Shown one piece after another: positions 1 through 10,349 of a stretch of DNA of 64,000 nucleotides (position 1 is its first letter; each line of letters opens with the position of its first letter). This DNA is from Megaustenia siamemsis (Eukaryota; Mollusca; Gastropoda; Stylommatophora; Ariophantidae): the NCBI GenBank assembly GCA_032433765.1, contig JAVIAB010000041.1, positions 73,678,232 to 73,742,231 on the forward strand, in the 5' to 3' direction. The notes beneath the pieces were generated by a model that saw nothing but the letters and a program-made list of their open reading frames with translations, made no database searches and was not told the origin of the DNA. The translations under genes were made by a program, and so were the position numbers.

Positions 1-58
1 GTTAACCTCTTTTCCTCTTACCTGTTGTTTTCCCACATGAGGACTTGCTTCTGCTATC
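1..58 (-). mobile_element. RTE-x antisense fragment, cut by the window edge
   Basis: The remainder of the antisense RTE-x 3' fragment seen whole at 20692-20935 and 42336-42576. It covers the reverse complement of the region encoding the (K/R)GRPRETLRR-like tail. Confidence 0.6.
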
Positions 59-163
59 CATCTCGCTCACGACTTGGGTTTGTTTAGTTGGCGCTGCCAT
101 TGTTCGTACATTCTAGAATCCTATTTTTGTTGTTGTTTTAGGGCAGCAAATGATATCACTATT

Positions 164-398
164 CTATCTATCTATCATCCTTTCGAGCCAAAGACAACAC
201 ATAGGGCAGAACCACAATCTCAAAAACAGAAACCTTGCTTGCCAAAATGGCACATATTGCGGAGATCACTGCTTCTAAAATCTATGGTCTGTTTCCATAA
301 CAATACTTTTTACAATGACAGCTTGTCAAGCCATCGATCAATCTCCTTAGTTGCCTCTTACGACATGCCTGGAATGTCACAGTGTCACTATTCTTTAC
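164..398 (-). mobile_element. SINE-T copy (U1)
   Basis: A 235-bp antisense element flanked by the 13-bp target-site duplication TGATATCACTATT (151-163 and 399-411). Its 3' end, read on the minus strand, is a CCCTATGTG...GGCTCGAAAGGA block followed by GATAGATAG, nearly the same as the 3' terminus of RTE-x (CCCTATGGG...GGCTCGAAAGGT plus GATA repeats). The body shares no evident similarity with RTE-x and has no stable ORF. Inference: a non-autonomous element mobilised by the RTE-x machinery through a shared tail. Confidence 0.65.
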
Positions 399-591
399 TG
401 ATATCACTATTACCTACTGCTAATTTTTACACATTCTGTAAGAGGTGTACATTTCATTAACAAAAGCGATTTTACGATAGCGGCTTGTTAAATCTCTGAT
501 CACCAGTTCTATACCAAACGGGAGAAAAACAAATCCTCCATTTTGGATCCAACCGGAAACCGGTTCCATAGAGGCATACTATGAAGGTCAG

Positions 592-835
592 TTAAGTTAT
601 GAGGCAAGTGAAATTGTCAGACATTTTGATTGTAATGGGTGATATGAATGCTATTGTAGGAAAAATGTAGATATAAGACCATTGTAGGAAAACATATTTT
701 AGGAAAAAGAAATGAAAGAGGAGAAAGATTAATAAAATTTTGTGAAGATAACAGGCTGAAAATATGTAACACCTACTTTGAGCAAGATAAAAATAAACTA
801 TACACACGGAAAAGCCCTGGAGATAAGAGGATAAT
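592..835 (+). mobile_element. LINE-p endonuclease remnant (U1)
   Basis: In broken frame it reads ILIVMGDMNAIVG, then KRNERGERLIKFCEDNRLKI and CNTYFEQDKNKLYT. GDMNA is the central motif of the AP-type endonuclease of non-LTR retrotransposons. Cut at about 835; the homologous copy at 43109 continues further. Confidence 0.65.
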
Positions 836-1026
836 ATAACATATGGGGATGAAGTAGTCAGCTACATATTGAAATGTTAAATAACATTTAATAATAATAG
901 ACAATATATATAATAAACAATAACCCCAAAAAACATACTAGACCATACTGAGGAGGACCAATCTCTTATTGATGTTTATTATCTTTACAAACCCAGTGAG
1001 CTAAGTACCTATTGTTTTTTTTTCAG

Positions 1027-1071
1027 CTTTCTCAACCACTCCCGCCACTACTAGTGATCCCACACTGAACA
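1027..1071 (+). CDS. Linker exon 1 (Thr/Pro-rich, unit U1)
   Basis: A 45-bp exon after a poly(T)-rich acceptor ending TTTTTCAG and before donor GTAAGT. It starts and ends in phase 1 and encodes AFSTTPATTSDPTLN, a short Thr/Ser/Pro-rich spacer typical of an extended, possibly O-glycosylated linker between extracellular modules. Its last base joins CUB exon 1 at 9987 to make an Asn codon. The identical exon recurs at 21903 and a diverged version at 47351, which supports it as a real exon. Because it starts in phase 1, it needs an upstream exon ending in phase 1; a CUB third exon like those at 18213 and 36578 fits. That exon is outside the window. Confidence 0.8.
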
Positions 1072-1215
1072 GTAAGTCTTTTTAATAAAGTTAAATACAG
1101 AAAACTCTTTATTACAAATAATAATGCATTTGTATTCTTGTCTTGAGAATTATATACTTCAAAGTAATGAAGACATCTCATGGCATTGATCATCAAATAA
1201 ATGATTAAGTAGATT

Positions 1216-2528
1216 CATAATCATCATCATCATCATCGAGTGCAATCTCCGCAACAAAGGTTGGTACCATGGAGCGTCATTCTGCTCTGTCTCTTGCTTT
1301 GATGGTGCAGGTTGTCATAGGCTGACTTGTTCATCTTTTGATGTTACTCGTCCATGTTAGTCTTGGTCTGCCTCTGCCTCTGTTACCTTGTATTTTCCCC
1401 TCCAAGATTACTTTTAGTAGGCTGTTGTGTCTTTTAACATTGCCCAAAAGTCGCATTCATCTTGTTTGAATTGTATTTAGTAGTTCTCTTTTAATTTTTA
1501 GTTGTTTTAAAACTTCATCATTTGCTTTCATTTCTTTCCATCCAATTCTACTTATTCTTCTTTATATCCACATTTCAAAGGCTTCAATTTTCTGTTCTGT
1601 TTTCTTGTATAATATCCATGTTTCTGCACCATACAGGAATATTGAGAAGATACAACATTTTGATATTCTTAGTTTTAACTCTGGTGTTATTTGTTTTAAT
1701 GTTAGTATATTTTTCATGTCATTAAAATTACTTTTTACCATTCCTATTCTTTTGTTTATTTCAGTTTTACATTTTCCATCACTGGTTATAGTATGTCCAA
1801 GGTCGTTGTAGTTCTGAACTGTCTCCAGGACTATTTCTTTAATTTTGATATTTACTTGTAGGTTTTGATTATTTTCTTTGTTTATGATCATAGTTTTAGT
1901 CTTTTTGATATTCATATCTAATCCATATTTTTTGCATGTCATGTTTATTTCATTAAGTAATTGTTGTAGATCTTTAGGATTTTCTGCTAGTAGTACCATA
2001 TCATCAGCATATCTTAGGTTTTTGATTATCTTTCCATTAATTTTAGGCCTGGCATCTCTGTGATGTTTTCAAAGATTTTCTCAGTGTATAGATTGAACAA
2101 GCTTGGTGATAGGATGCATCTCTGTCTTACTCCTCTTTTTATATCAATTGGTGTTGAGTTCTCTTTGTTATATTTTATTATTGATATTTACTTCCAGTAT
2201 AAATTACAGATTATTCATATCTCCATGACATCTAGATGTATCTCTTTTAGGCATTCTATAAGTTGTTTGTGGTGTACTCTATCAAAAGCTTTGGTGTAGT
2301 CTATGAAGCAGGCATATATTGGCTTGTTTACTTCTGTGTACTTTTCATTTAGTGTTCTCATGCAGAATATGGCTTCTTTTGTCCCACTATTTTTCCTAAA
2401 TCAAAACTGCTGCTCATCTAATTCAGTATTGATTTTATTCTGAATCCTTCCTTGTATAACTTTTAGCAAGAATTTTGTAACATGGCTCATTAGGCTTATT
2501 GTTCTAAAGTCACTGCATTCAATTGCAC
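1216..2528 (-). mobile_element. LINE-p, 5'-truncated antisense copy (U1)
   Basis: A 1313-bp antisense insertion with a (GAT)n 3' tail at its left edge and the 15-bp target-site duplication ATGATTAAGTAGATT (1201-1215 and 2529-2543). The minus strand encodes broken reverse transcriptase: RRSRQRCI-like, a YADDMVLLAENPKD catalytic box, NEINMTCKKYGLDMNIKKTK and a C-terminal region with YGAETWIL. Stops and frameshifts make it dead. It lies in the intron after linker exon 1; the homologous intron after linker 3 lacks it. Confidence 0.85.
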
Positions 2529-2629
2529 ATGATTAAGTAGATTACTAGTTTAAAATAAAAGACCACACGGTCTTGAAGGTAAACTCATGGGTGCTTAATT
2601 CTTCCAAATTAATTATGCAGATATTGTGT

Positions 2630-4207
2630 TTTGTTCTGTTTCTCTATTACTACTTTCAATATTCATTCTGATTCTATTTTTAGAAATATAATTAGCAATG
2701 TTTAAGTATTCTCCTTTTTTATTCTTCAAGTGATTATTTGTCGTTCAAATATTATAGGTATTTGACTGGCTAATTCTTTTTCTAGACAAATTGTTCACCA
2801 ATTTTGAGAGATCTCTTTCCAATAACTTTGGAATAACTTTGTGTCTGTTCTTGACCATTTTGTTCTGTTACCTTTTTGACTATCTCTGTTATAAGTTATA
2901 AATAGCACATGGTTTGTAGTTAGCTAATTACCACTTCTTATCACCTTCATTCTTCTTCTTGTTCTTCCAGGCATACCCCTTATGGATCTTTAAAAAAAGA
3001 TCCATAAATCAAGATAATTTTAAGATCTGTAAATCAAGAGTTAGGCAAATTAAATGTAGGATGAGACCTGCAGAATAGACCTGGTACAAATATAACCAGA
3101 ATGCTACAGTATCTGTCAATATGTATATTTAAATCACGTGTTGAAAAGTGCTGAGCATCTATGAGTTTGCCCTGGTGCTGTGAGGTTGATTCTTGTAGTC
3201 AGCAATTATACAGCAATTGTAGTTTTCTAATCCTTGAGAAATTTCCCATTTCTATATATGTTCATTACAATTAGAACTTTCTTTCCCTTTTGAACCAAGT
3301 GGAGTAAACACTTTATTATAAATTTAATTAAATCAATCTCTTTTTTTTCTTTTTTTTTTTGTTAATGGGGTCACCAGCTCTGACCTCTGACAAAATCCCT
3401 AGACTAGGAACTGAATTTTGTGTGTTAATACGTTTTTCCCTTGTAGCCGTGTGCACAGGGGTCCCTCACCACATGGGCAAATAACTCCATCTTTGACCTC
3501 TGACAAAGTCTCTAGACTAGGAACTGAATTTTGTGTGTTAATACATTTTTCCCTTGTAGCCATGTGCACAGGGGTCCCTCACCACATGGGCAAATAACTC
3601 CATCTTTGGAGGTACTCATATTTTTTTCTGTCCATGAGTAATTAACGTTTAAAGCCGGACCCGCTGATGGGACCAGGGGTGGTTGCTGCAGTGAGAAATG
3701 CAGATTTGAACCCACAACCTCTCTGCCTCAAGGCTGGCATCTTGCCTTGAGACCAACCAGTCCCCCAATCAATCTCTTTATAATATGTTGATGATTTCGC
3801 ATATATTCTTATTACATAGATGCTTTCTGTCTATTTCGTAAATGTGCCCAGTTCTCTTCCTAAAGATGTAGTAACAGTTAAATTATGTTTAGTTCCATTC
3901 CTCTATCACTACTTTTAATATTAATTCTGATTCTATTTTTAGAAATATCATTAGCATTGTTTAAATGTTCTCCTTTTTTATTCTTTAAGTAATTATTTGT
4001 CATTCAAATATCTTAGGTATTTGAGTTTCTGATTCCCTTTCAAGACAAATTGTTCACCAATTTTTAGAGATCTCGTTCCATTACCTTTGGAATAACTTTG
4101 TGTCTGTTCTAGACCATTTTGTTTTGTTAACTTTTTTGACCATCTCAGTTATAAGTTATAAATAGCACATGGTTTGTAGTTAGCTAATTATCACTTCTTA
4201 TCATCTT
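2630..4207 (+). repeat. Internal direct repeat of about 315 bp
   Basis: The segment at about 2630-2945 recurs at about 3888-4207 (shared blocks include TTCTGATTCTATTTTTAGAA and AACTTTGTGTCTGTTCT). The copies are noticeably diverged and separated by unique sequence plus an S2 element. No coding signal. In U2 only the first copy remains (about 23506-23821), because the second lies in the segment missing from U2. Confidence 0.7.
3344..3766 (-). mobile_element. S2, tRNA-derived SINE (U1)
   Basis: Antisense element flanked by AATCAATCTCTTT (3331-3343 and 3767-3779) with a poly(A) tail seen as poly(T) at its left edge. Minus strand begins GGGGACTGGTTGGTCTCAAG and contains a B-box-like GGGTTCAAATC, so the head resembles a tRNA with A and B boxes of an RNA polymerase III promoter. 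The body contains a 113-bp internal tandem duplication (CTAGACTAGGAACTGAATTT at about 3399 and 3512). Confidence 0.75.
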
Positions 4208-4672
4208 CCTTCTTCTTCTTGTTATCTTCCTTCTTCTTGGCCACAAGCCAACAAAATAGCCAATGGCCCACACATTGTATGGTTTCCTGTAGAGTAGCAC
4301 CAAAGTTCTTCCTTTTTATACAAGCCATGTTAATTATTTGCAAGTTGTCTCATATCTTACACACATTGTTCATTTTGTTTTTTTTTCTGTTGTCTACCTG
4401 GTTGTAGTTGATTTGTTTGTCTTTAATTGTTGCTTGTGAAAATGGAATTTCTTTATTTCTGAATGGTTTGTACAATTTCTTACTGTTCTTTTGGATTTTT
4501 TAGATTACTGTGTTGAGAACTGAAATGTCACTTCATTGCTGGTGATTCTAACACTGCTATTGTTCATGTTGTCAGCCAGGTAGTGAGATGATACTTAGAA
4601 CAGTCTCTGCATTCTGCAGAGCAGAGGTCTCTTAATAAAGTTACTGTGCTATTGTGGTTTGGATAATCTATT

Positions 4673-5099
4673 CTATCTATCTATCTATCTATTGACCTTT
4701 CGAGCCGTTGCCGGCCCATAGGGCGTAGACCAAGATACACCATCTCATATCTGAATTTTTGTTCTAGCAGTTTTCTTTTAAAGATATCTTATTAAATCTC
4801 GCCATCTGTCTCTGTTCTGTGCAAGCAGCTCTATCTCATTGAGGGAGCCGAAATCCTGTTGCTCTTGCCTCTCTCATCAATGTTCTTCTCAGTGTCTCCC
4901 TGGGTCTTCCTCTTTTTCTCTTACCTGTTGTTTCCCATATGAGGGACTGCTTTGCTATTCGGTTATTATCTCTTCTCATCACATGTCCAACATATGACCA
5001 TCGTCTTTTCTTTATTACTGAAGATATTAGTGGTTGATTGGCGATTTCTCTAATTTCCTCGTTTGTTTTGAATTCGTTCCACGCTATACCAAGTATTTT
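4673..5099 (-). mobile_element. RTE-x antisense 3' fragment (U1 only)
   Basis: A 427-bp insertion flanked by ATAATCTATT (4663-4672 and 5100-5109). It starts with the CTAT tail and the inverted RTE-x 3' terminus. On the minus strand it encodes the RTE-x carboxy terminus (KRKRGRPRETLRRTLMREAR), very similar to the copy at 8641. It lies inside the 2.97-kb segment absent from U2. Confidence 0.85.
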
Positions 5100-5109
5100 A
5101 TAATCTATT

Positions 5110-5377
5110 AGTTGAGTGGTTTTATAGTCACCAAATAGTTTAACAATGTAATAGGGGGTCAGGGCAAAGAAATGCAAATAAATGCATAAAATTGTGAAGC
5201 TGCAGTAAAGCTGAATGTGAAGGAGAAATGAAAAAACAATTTTTTTAATGGTATGGTTAAAGCTTTATGTAATTGATAGACGACACAAATTTGAAAGATA
5301 TTTCGTCGCAATAGGCTTTCAGCAGGAACAAACAAACAACACACACACAAATATGTAATTAAATAAAATTAATCCTA
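5110..5377. other. Intron stretch with a rearranged repeat fragment
   Basis: Contains a block (about 5158-5310) whose two halves also occur, one inverted and one direct, at about 51490-51595 (AAGCTTTA, GCTGCAGTAAAGCTGAATG). It is a low-copy repeat of unknown type; no gene seen. Confidence 0.4.
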
Positions 5378-5870
5378 TATCACCATTATCATCAAGTATT
5401 GGGCCTGCTGGTGTAGATGATCATGTCTCTCCACAACTTTCGATCTCGACAGTTATTTATCATTTCTATTGCTGACCTTCTGCGAAGCCATTCTCTTAAG
5501 CTGTCTGGTAACTTTTCTCTTTGCTTCATGTTGCTTCCCTATATCTCTTTGTGCCTCAATTTTCCCAGATGTTACAATATATTTCAGCTGTTCCTTCTCA
5601 TTACATGGCCAAAAAAATGATGATTGCTTCTTCTTAACATTGGAAATTAGCTCTCTTTTTGCTTTGACCTCTTTCAGAACGCTTTCATTACTCTTCTTAG
5701 CTGTCCATGGTTATATCAATATTCTTCTGTAAAACCACATTTCTACAGACTCCAATGATTTTCTTGTCTGTTTTCCTATTGTCCATGATTCACATCCATA
5801 TGGATGGATTGGCTCTACATAACATTTAAGAACTCTTTTTTTTGTGTCTATTGTCAAAAATGTCAAAAAT
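5378..5870 (-). mobile_element. LINE-q antisense 3' fragment (U1 only)
   Basis: Minus strand encodes decayed LINE carboxy-terminal sequence: KRVLKCYVEPIHPYGCESWT, then SLESVEMWFYRRILI and downstream a HVMRR-like region. The left edge carries the (GAT)n-type tail. Matches better preserved copies at 7441 and 25360. Confidence 0.7.
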
Positions 5871-5900
5871 CCTACATAGCTAACAAATAATGAATCATCC

Positions 5901-6140
5901 AAAACAAAATAATTTCAAATCGGTACGAGCAACAAAAATAAAAATGACTTCCCTGTGTCGTAGCCAGAGGAAAAAAGATGTCCCCCCAATATAATTAAGG
6001 AACCCTTTAAGCTGTTTTTGACCTGCCCACTGGCTGGACAACTGTATCCTGCATCACATATTCCTTTTTCCCTCTGACCATGACACAGAGAAGTCATTTT
6101 TATTTTTGTTCCTTATACTGGTTCGAAATTATTTTGTTTT
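5901..6140. mobile_element. MITE-like foldback element (U1 only)
   Basis: About 240 bp with imperfect terminal inverted repeats near 75-78 bp: the left end AAAACAAAATAATTTC pairs with GAAATTATTTTGTTTT at the right, and AACAAAAATAAAAATGACTT with its inverse complement near 6090. No ORF. No convincing target-site duplication, so the superfamily is unassigned. Confidence 0.65.
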
Positions 6141-7440
6141 GAATGCTTAATTATTAGTTAGCTATGCAGGACTAGTTTTATTTACCTAAATTTCTGTTAC
6201 ATATCTTTCTTTTTTTCATTTCTCTTTAATAATGTTGTACTGAGTGCCCTATAGTTCTACTTGTTGGAATTGTGTTTGAATAGGATTGTATCAGTTGTAA
6301 ATTGAGTATACTCTTTCCATTTGCCAGATTGTCAATGTTAGTAGATTTAATGCCATAATGTGTCTGCACATATAGTGTGTAGCTGTTATAGGTATTTGTA
6401 CATATCTGATATATCCTCTACAATTGTGGTTAAATGTCTTTATATAATGCAAATGCAAGATATCCCACATTGATCTAGTGAATGTCTAATAATTTGATCA
6501 AGTTTAAACTATTTATTTTACAAACCAACACTACAAAATATAGTGGATGCTATTCTCTTATTTTGATAGTAAGAAGTTTCTTGATAGTACATGCTTGGTA
6601 GTTTGTCATTACTATCTGAACTACCTCTGGCTGCTTGCCACTTCCATCTTAGGTACATCCTTAGGTACATCGTTAAGTGAAGGGAAAACAGTTTAAGTTC
6701 CTGTGTCACAACTAAGAAAGAACTTAATTTGTTAGCATAATTCCAGGAGTTGTGTTTATATTATTTGCTACAATATAGTAAGATTAATCAAACACCATTG
6801 CTCTGGCATATTAGGGCAAACTCATGGAGCTAGAAATGAGATTGATGGGTGTGGGAAATTCAAATAGAATCTGGGACCAATTACTAAAAATTAAATCAAG
6901 AATATTTTGGATATTGTTGCTCGTATGCTAATTATAATTCTGTCTGGTTTTTACTGATGTTTTCTTGTTTTGATATGTTTAAGTGAAGGATGTTGTTTGA
7001 GGTCTATTTTTGTCACTTAGAAAACATTTCACACACTATTTTATCATGAACTTATAAAAATGTGTTGTTGGCTAGCTCAATTTGGCATTTTTGTTTCTTA
7101 TTAAAGGCATTTTAATTTTGGTAAAACTGCTTCCTTTCCATCAAAATGTGGACTGAAGTTATGATAATCACCTCAATGTAGGATATCACTTAACAGCTAT
7201 GTTCTGCTTCTAGATAATGTAGCTAATTTTATTCATTCCATTAAAATGTCACCAATTGCCTTCTCCCCTTCATAGTGTTGCATCTACTGAAATTAGCTAT
7301 ATTTAGATATCATTACAGCAATTTTGTGCTAAAATATGCATGCATATTGAGAAACTTGGGACACAGAAAAATGTTATTTGACAAAATTACTGTGAAAAAA
7401 GACACATTTTTACCTTAAAATATATTTACAAAAGTGCAAA
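6141..7440. other. Intron, nothing recognised
   Basis: AT-rich sequence with no ORF of note, no splice-site pair in a usable phase and no recognisable element. From 6826 it is shared with U2 (24743 onward); the part before is absent there. Confidence 0.5.
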
Positions 7441-8280
7441 TAATCATCAAGTACCAGGACTACTGGCGTAGGTGATCAGGTCTCTCCACAACTTTCAATT
7501 GTGACAGTTATTTATCATTTCTGTTGTTGACCTTCTGCAAAGCCATTCTTGCTTCCCTCTATCTCTTCATCCCTCAATTTTTCCAGTTGTTACAATGTGT
7601 TCCAGTTGCTCTCTTCTCATTCTTCTTCTTCTGCTACCTTTTAGCTCCCAGTGGAGCATAGATCTTCAACAAAAACTTTCCAAGTCGTTCTGTTTTTTGC
7701 AATTCTTTTAAGTTCATTCCATGTCTTCCCCATCATCTTCATCTCTGCTTCGATCTGTCTTCTCCAAGAATTCCTTGGTCTTCCTCTTTGTCTTTTCCCC
7801 TGGGGATTCCAAAAAAGGGCCTGTTGTGTAATACTCTCAGTTGGCTTCCATAGTGTGTCCTATCCATCGCCATCGTCTATGCTGTATCTCTTTATCCACT
7901 GGTATTTGATCGGTACATTTCCATAATTCCATGTTGGTGACTTTGTCCTGCCATTTCCATCCCTTTATTCTGCGTAAGCATCCATTAATGAAAGTATGTA
8001 CCTTCGTCTCTTCTCATTACATGGCCAAAAAATGATGATTGTAGAAGCTCTCTTTTTGCTTTGACCTCTTTCAGAACATTTTCATTACTCTTCTTAGCTG
8101 TCCATGGTATTCTCAACATTCTTCTGTAAAATCCACATTTCTACTGACTCCAGTGATTTTCTTGTCTGTTATCCAATTGTCCATGATTCACATCCATATG
8201 TTAAAACTGGCTCTACATAACATTTAAGAACTCTTTTTTTTGTTTCTATTGTCAAAAATGGATTGCATAGTATCTTCCTC
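7441..8280 (-). mobile_element. LINE-q antisense 3' fragment, interrupted (U1)
   Basis: Begins ATCATCAAGTACCAGG (inverse of the (GAT)n tail) and runs through the inverted carboxy-terminal region (RKSLES, FGHVM and RRD-type residues on the minus strand). It is split by the RTE-y insertion at 7622-8006. Ends near a T-rich stretch at 8250. The uninterrupted form is at 25360-25865. Confidence 0.7.
7622..8006 (-). mobile_element. RTE-y antisense 3' fragment (U1 only)
   Basis: A 385-bp insertion flanked by TCTCTTCTCATT (7610-7621 and 8007-8018). U2 shows the empty site. The left edge is the inverted (GAA)n tail. Minus strand encodes the RTE-y carboxy terminus (RIAKNDLESF-like frame ending CSTG), matching the end of the full-length element at 37116. 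A short, 5'-truncated insertion. Confidence 0.9.
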
Positions 8281-8628
8281 ATTTTTTAAAATTTCTATTG
8301 TTGTGGCAATTCATGATTGTACAAAGAAGTTACGATGGTGGTTTTCTGTTGCCTTCCGTCAGTTTATTTATGGTTGGCTCCGCTAGCCTTTGACTAAAAA
8401 GTCTCACCCACAAGGCAGTGAGGTTGTTTTACTTCAGGGTACCCTCCCTTAACTTTTTACTCTCCTGAGCTTACCTGCAAGGCAGCAGGGCAGCCACAGG
8501 TTGTACTGTTTACTGCATACAGTAGCAGGTAAAATTAGCTGACCTGACACCATATACAAATACTGTAGCTATAAAAGTTACAGAAATTAATCAGAGATTA
8601 TGTAAGCTATCATAAATATTGTATCCAT
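8281..8628. other. Intron with GC-richer island
   Basis: The stretch about 8330-8530 is richer in GC than its surroundings (ACCCACAAGGCAG and CTGCAAGGCAGCAGGGCAGC). It is duplicated in U2 at about 25875-26085. It may be an old short element; no ORF or exon supported. Confidence 0.4.
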
Positions 8629-8640
8629 GAACACACATCA

Positions 8641-9933
8641 TTACAGATACAGTAATGCGTGAAGAACAGGCTGGGTTTAGAAAAGGGAGAAGCTGTCTTG
8701 ACCACATTTTCACTCTACGACTTATATTGGAGGAACACATTGAAAAGCAAAAACCTTTTGTACTTAACTTCATCGACTTCAAAAAAGCATTTGATAGTAT
8801 TCATAGAGATTCTTTGTGGAAAATTCTGAAGCAATATGGCTTACCATTAAAAATCATAAATATTATCAAAGACATGTATGATGGTTACACATGTGCAGTT
8901 CGAACAGAGGAAGGACTGAGCGAATGTTTCCCAATAGAAACTGGGGTTAAACAAGGATGTATTTTATCGCCCTTGTTATTTGGAATTGTTATGGACTTCA
9001 TAATGAAGAAATGCTGCACTGGTAATAAAGGCATCGAATGGATACAAGGAGACCATTTGGAGGACCTGGACTTTGCTGATGACATAGTTCTCATCAGCAA
9101 TCAGATAAAAACGATGCAGGAAAACACAAATGAACTATCATCAATAGCCAGCAAAATTGGGCTTGAGGTCAATCATGAAAAGACTAAAGTCATGAAAAGT
9201 TTAATTCCAACAAGTGACAAAATATACATGGAAAACAAACCAGTAGAAGAGATCGATCACTTCATCTATCTTGGAAGTCACATTGATCGAGAAGGGGATA
9301 CGAGCAAAGAAATTAGAATCAGACTGGCTAAAGCAGCAATGTCTTTCAGAAGCCTTGAAAAGTTGTGGAAATCAAAACTCATTAGCACAAACACAAAACT
9401 TAGGCTATTCAAATCAAATGTACTATCAACCCTTACGTATGCGTGTGAAAGCTGGAAAACAACAAGAGATATAGAAACAAAGTTGAACGCATTCGAAAAT
9501 AAATGTCTAAGGAAAATACTTGGTATAGAATGGAACGAATTCAAAACAAACGAGGAAATTAGAGAAATCGCCAATCAACCACTAATATCTTCAGTAATAA
9601 AGAAAAGACGATGGTCATACGTTGGACATGTGATGAGAAGAGATAATAATCGAATAGCAAAGCAAGCCCTCATATGGGAAACAACAGGTAAAAGAAAAAG
9701 AGGAAGACCCAGGGAGACACTGAGAAGAACATTGATGAGAGAGGCAAGAGCAGCAGGAATCGGCTCCCTCAATGAGATAGAACTGCTTGCACAGAACAGA
9801 GACAGATGGCGAGATTTGATAAAATATCTTTAAAAGAAAACTGCTAGAACAAAAATTCATATAGGAGAAGGTGTATCTTGGTCTACGCCCTATGGGCCGG
9901 TTACGGCTCGAAAGGTCAATAGATAGATAGATA
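8641..9933 (+). mobile_element. RTE-x retrotransposon, 5'-truncated (U1 only)
   Basis: A 1293-bp insertion with target-site duplication GAACACACATCA (8629-8640 and 9934-9945); U2 has the empty site near 26173. It ends with CCCTATGGGCCGGTTACGGC, a CTCGAAAGGTCAA block and a (GATA)n tail. It carries an open reverse-transcriptase frame. The clean duplication and open frame point to a recent insertion. Confidence 0.95.
8655..9833 (+). CDS. RTE-x reverse transcriptase, amino-terminally truncated (U1)
   Basis: 392 codons with no stop. It opens in the RT domain (EEQAGFRKGRSCLDHIFTLR), then the catalytic block FIDFKKAFDS, the ETGVKQGCILSPLLF motif and the active-site FADD in LDFADDIVLIS. The carboxy-terminal region has YACESWKTT, RRWSYVGHVMRRDNNR and the basic KRKRGRPRETLRR. 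Endonuclease and RT amino terminus are lost, so it cannot retrotranspose by itself. The start is only the first Met after the truncation point. Differs from the copy at 26709 by very few residues (LPLK/LPSK, SNQIK/SSQIK). Confidence 0.9.
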   Translation: MREEQAGFRKGRSCLDHIFTLRLILEEHIEKQKPFVLNFIDFKKAFDSIHRDSLWKILKQYGLPLKIINIIKDMYDGYTCAVRTEEGLSECFPIETGVKQGCILSPLLFGIVMDFIMKKCCTGNKGIEWIQGDHLEDLDFADDIVLISNQIKTMQENTNELSSIASKIGLEVNHEKTKVMKSLIPTSDKIYMENKPVEEIDHFIYLGSHIDREGDTSKEIRIRLAKAAMSFRSLEKLWKSKLISTNTKLRLFKSNVLSTLTYACESWKTTRDIETKLNAFENKCLRKILGIEWNEFKTNEEIREIANQPLISSVIKKRRWSYVGHVMRRDNNRIAKQALIWETTGKRKRGRPRETLRRTLMREARAAGIGSLNEIELLAQNRDRWRDLIKYL

Positions 9934-9986
9934 GAACACACATCAGGCATTAAGATATAACAAAATAAACTTTGTATTTTTTGCAG

Positions 9987-10068
9987 ATATTTGTAGTAGT
10001 TCCTATCTAACGGCCACAGAAACTATTAGTTACATTATTTCACCTGGTTACCCCAACTATTATCCAGG
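9987..10068 (+). CDS. CUB domain exon 1 of 3 (unit U1)
   Basis: An 82-bp exon between acceptor TTTTTTGCAG and donor GTAAGT. With one base from the preceding linker it reads NICSSSYLTATETISYIISP then GYPNYYPG. This is the classic CUB amino-terminal signature: first Cys followed by the strand ending SPGYPxxYP. It ends in phase 2, and the two leftover G bases are completed by the first base of the exon at 15391. An RTE-x insertion unique to this unit ends about 41 bp (after its target-site duplication) upstream of the acceptor. The unit U2 copy at 26227 has identical coding sequence. Confidence 0.9.
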
Positions 10069-10082
10069 GTAAGTGCAACACA

Positions 10083-10345
10083 TCATCATCATCATCATTA
10101 CTGTGCTCAATAAATCTATCTCATCATTGTACACTTAATTCGAAGATGACACATAGAACAGAAGTCTCAGACTCTCCAATGATCTTTGCTATTAAACATC
10201 AGACATTAAACAGACCCACATTGTATCTCGCTACAAGTCACCATTTTAGGCAAGCCTCTCTACCTCAGCAATCAAAATCTGTACATAGAATTCATAGACC
10301 AATAAAAGCATTCAACAGAGTAAACTGACAACATTCACAGTAAGT
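10083..10345. mobile_element. Decayed short-element remnant
   Basis: After the CUB exon 1 donor, an (ATC)n run and a block AAGATGACACATAGAACAGA resembling the SINE-T/RTE tail consensus (GAAGACGGCACATAGGGCAG). The U2 version at about 26320 is closer to consensus. No clear boundaries. Confidence 0.4.
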
Positions 10346-10349
10346 CACC

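Noticed and set aside
74..460. 128-codon frame conserved in three units (74, 20950, 42591)
   Set aside because: Conserved only because the units are recent duplicates; it runs antisense through SINE-T with no coding features.
7651..7926. 91-codon hydrophobic frame that might look like a membrane protein
   Set aside because: It is the reverse complement of the RTE-y carboxy-terminal coding region.
8655..9833. 392-codon frame as an independent host gene
   Set aside because: It is a 5'-truncated retrotransposon bounded by a target-site duplication; the start codon is arbitrary.
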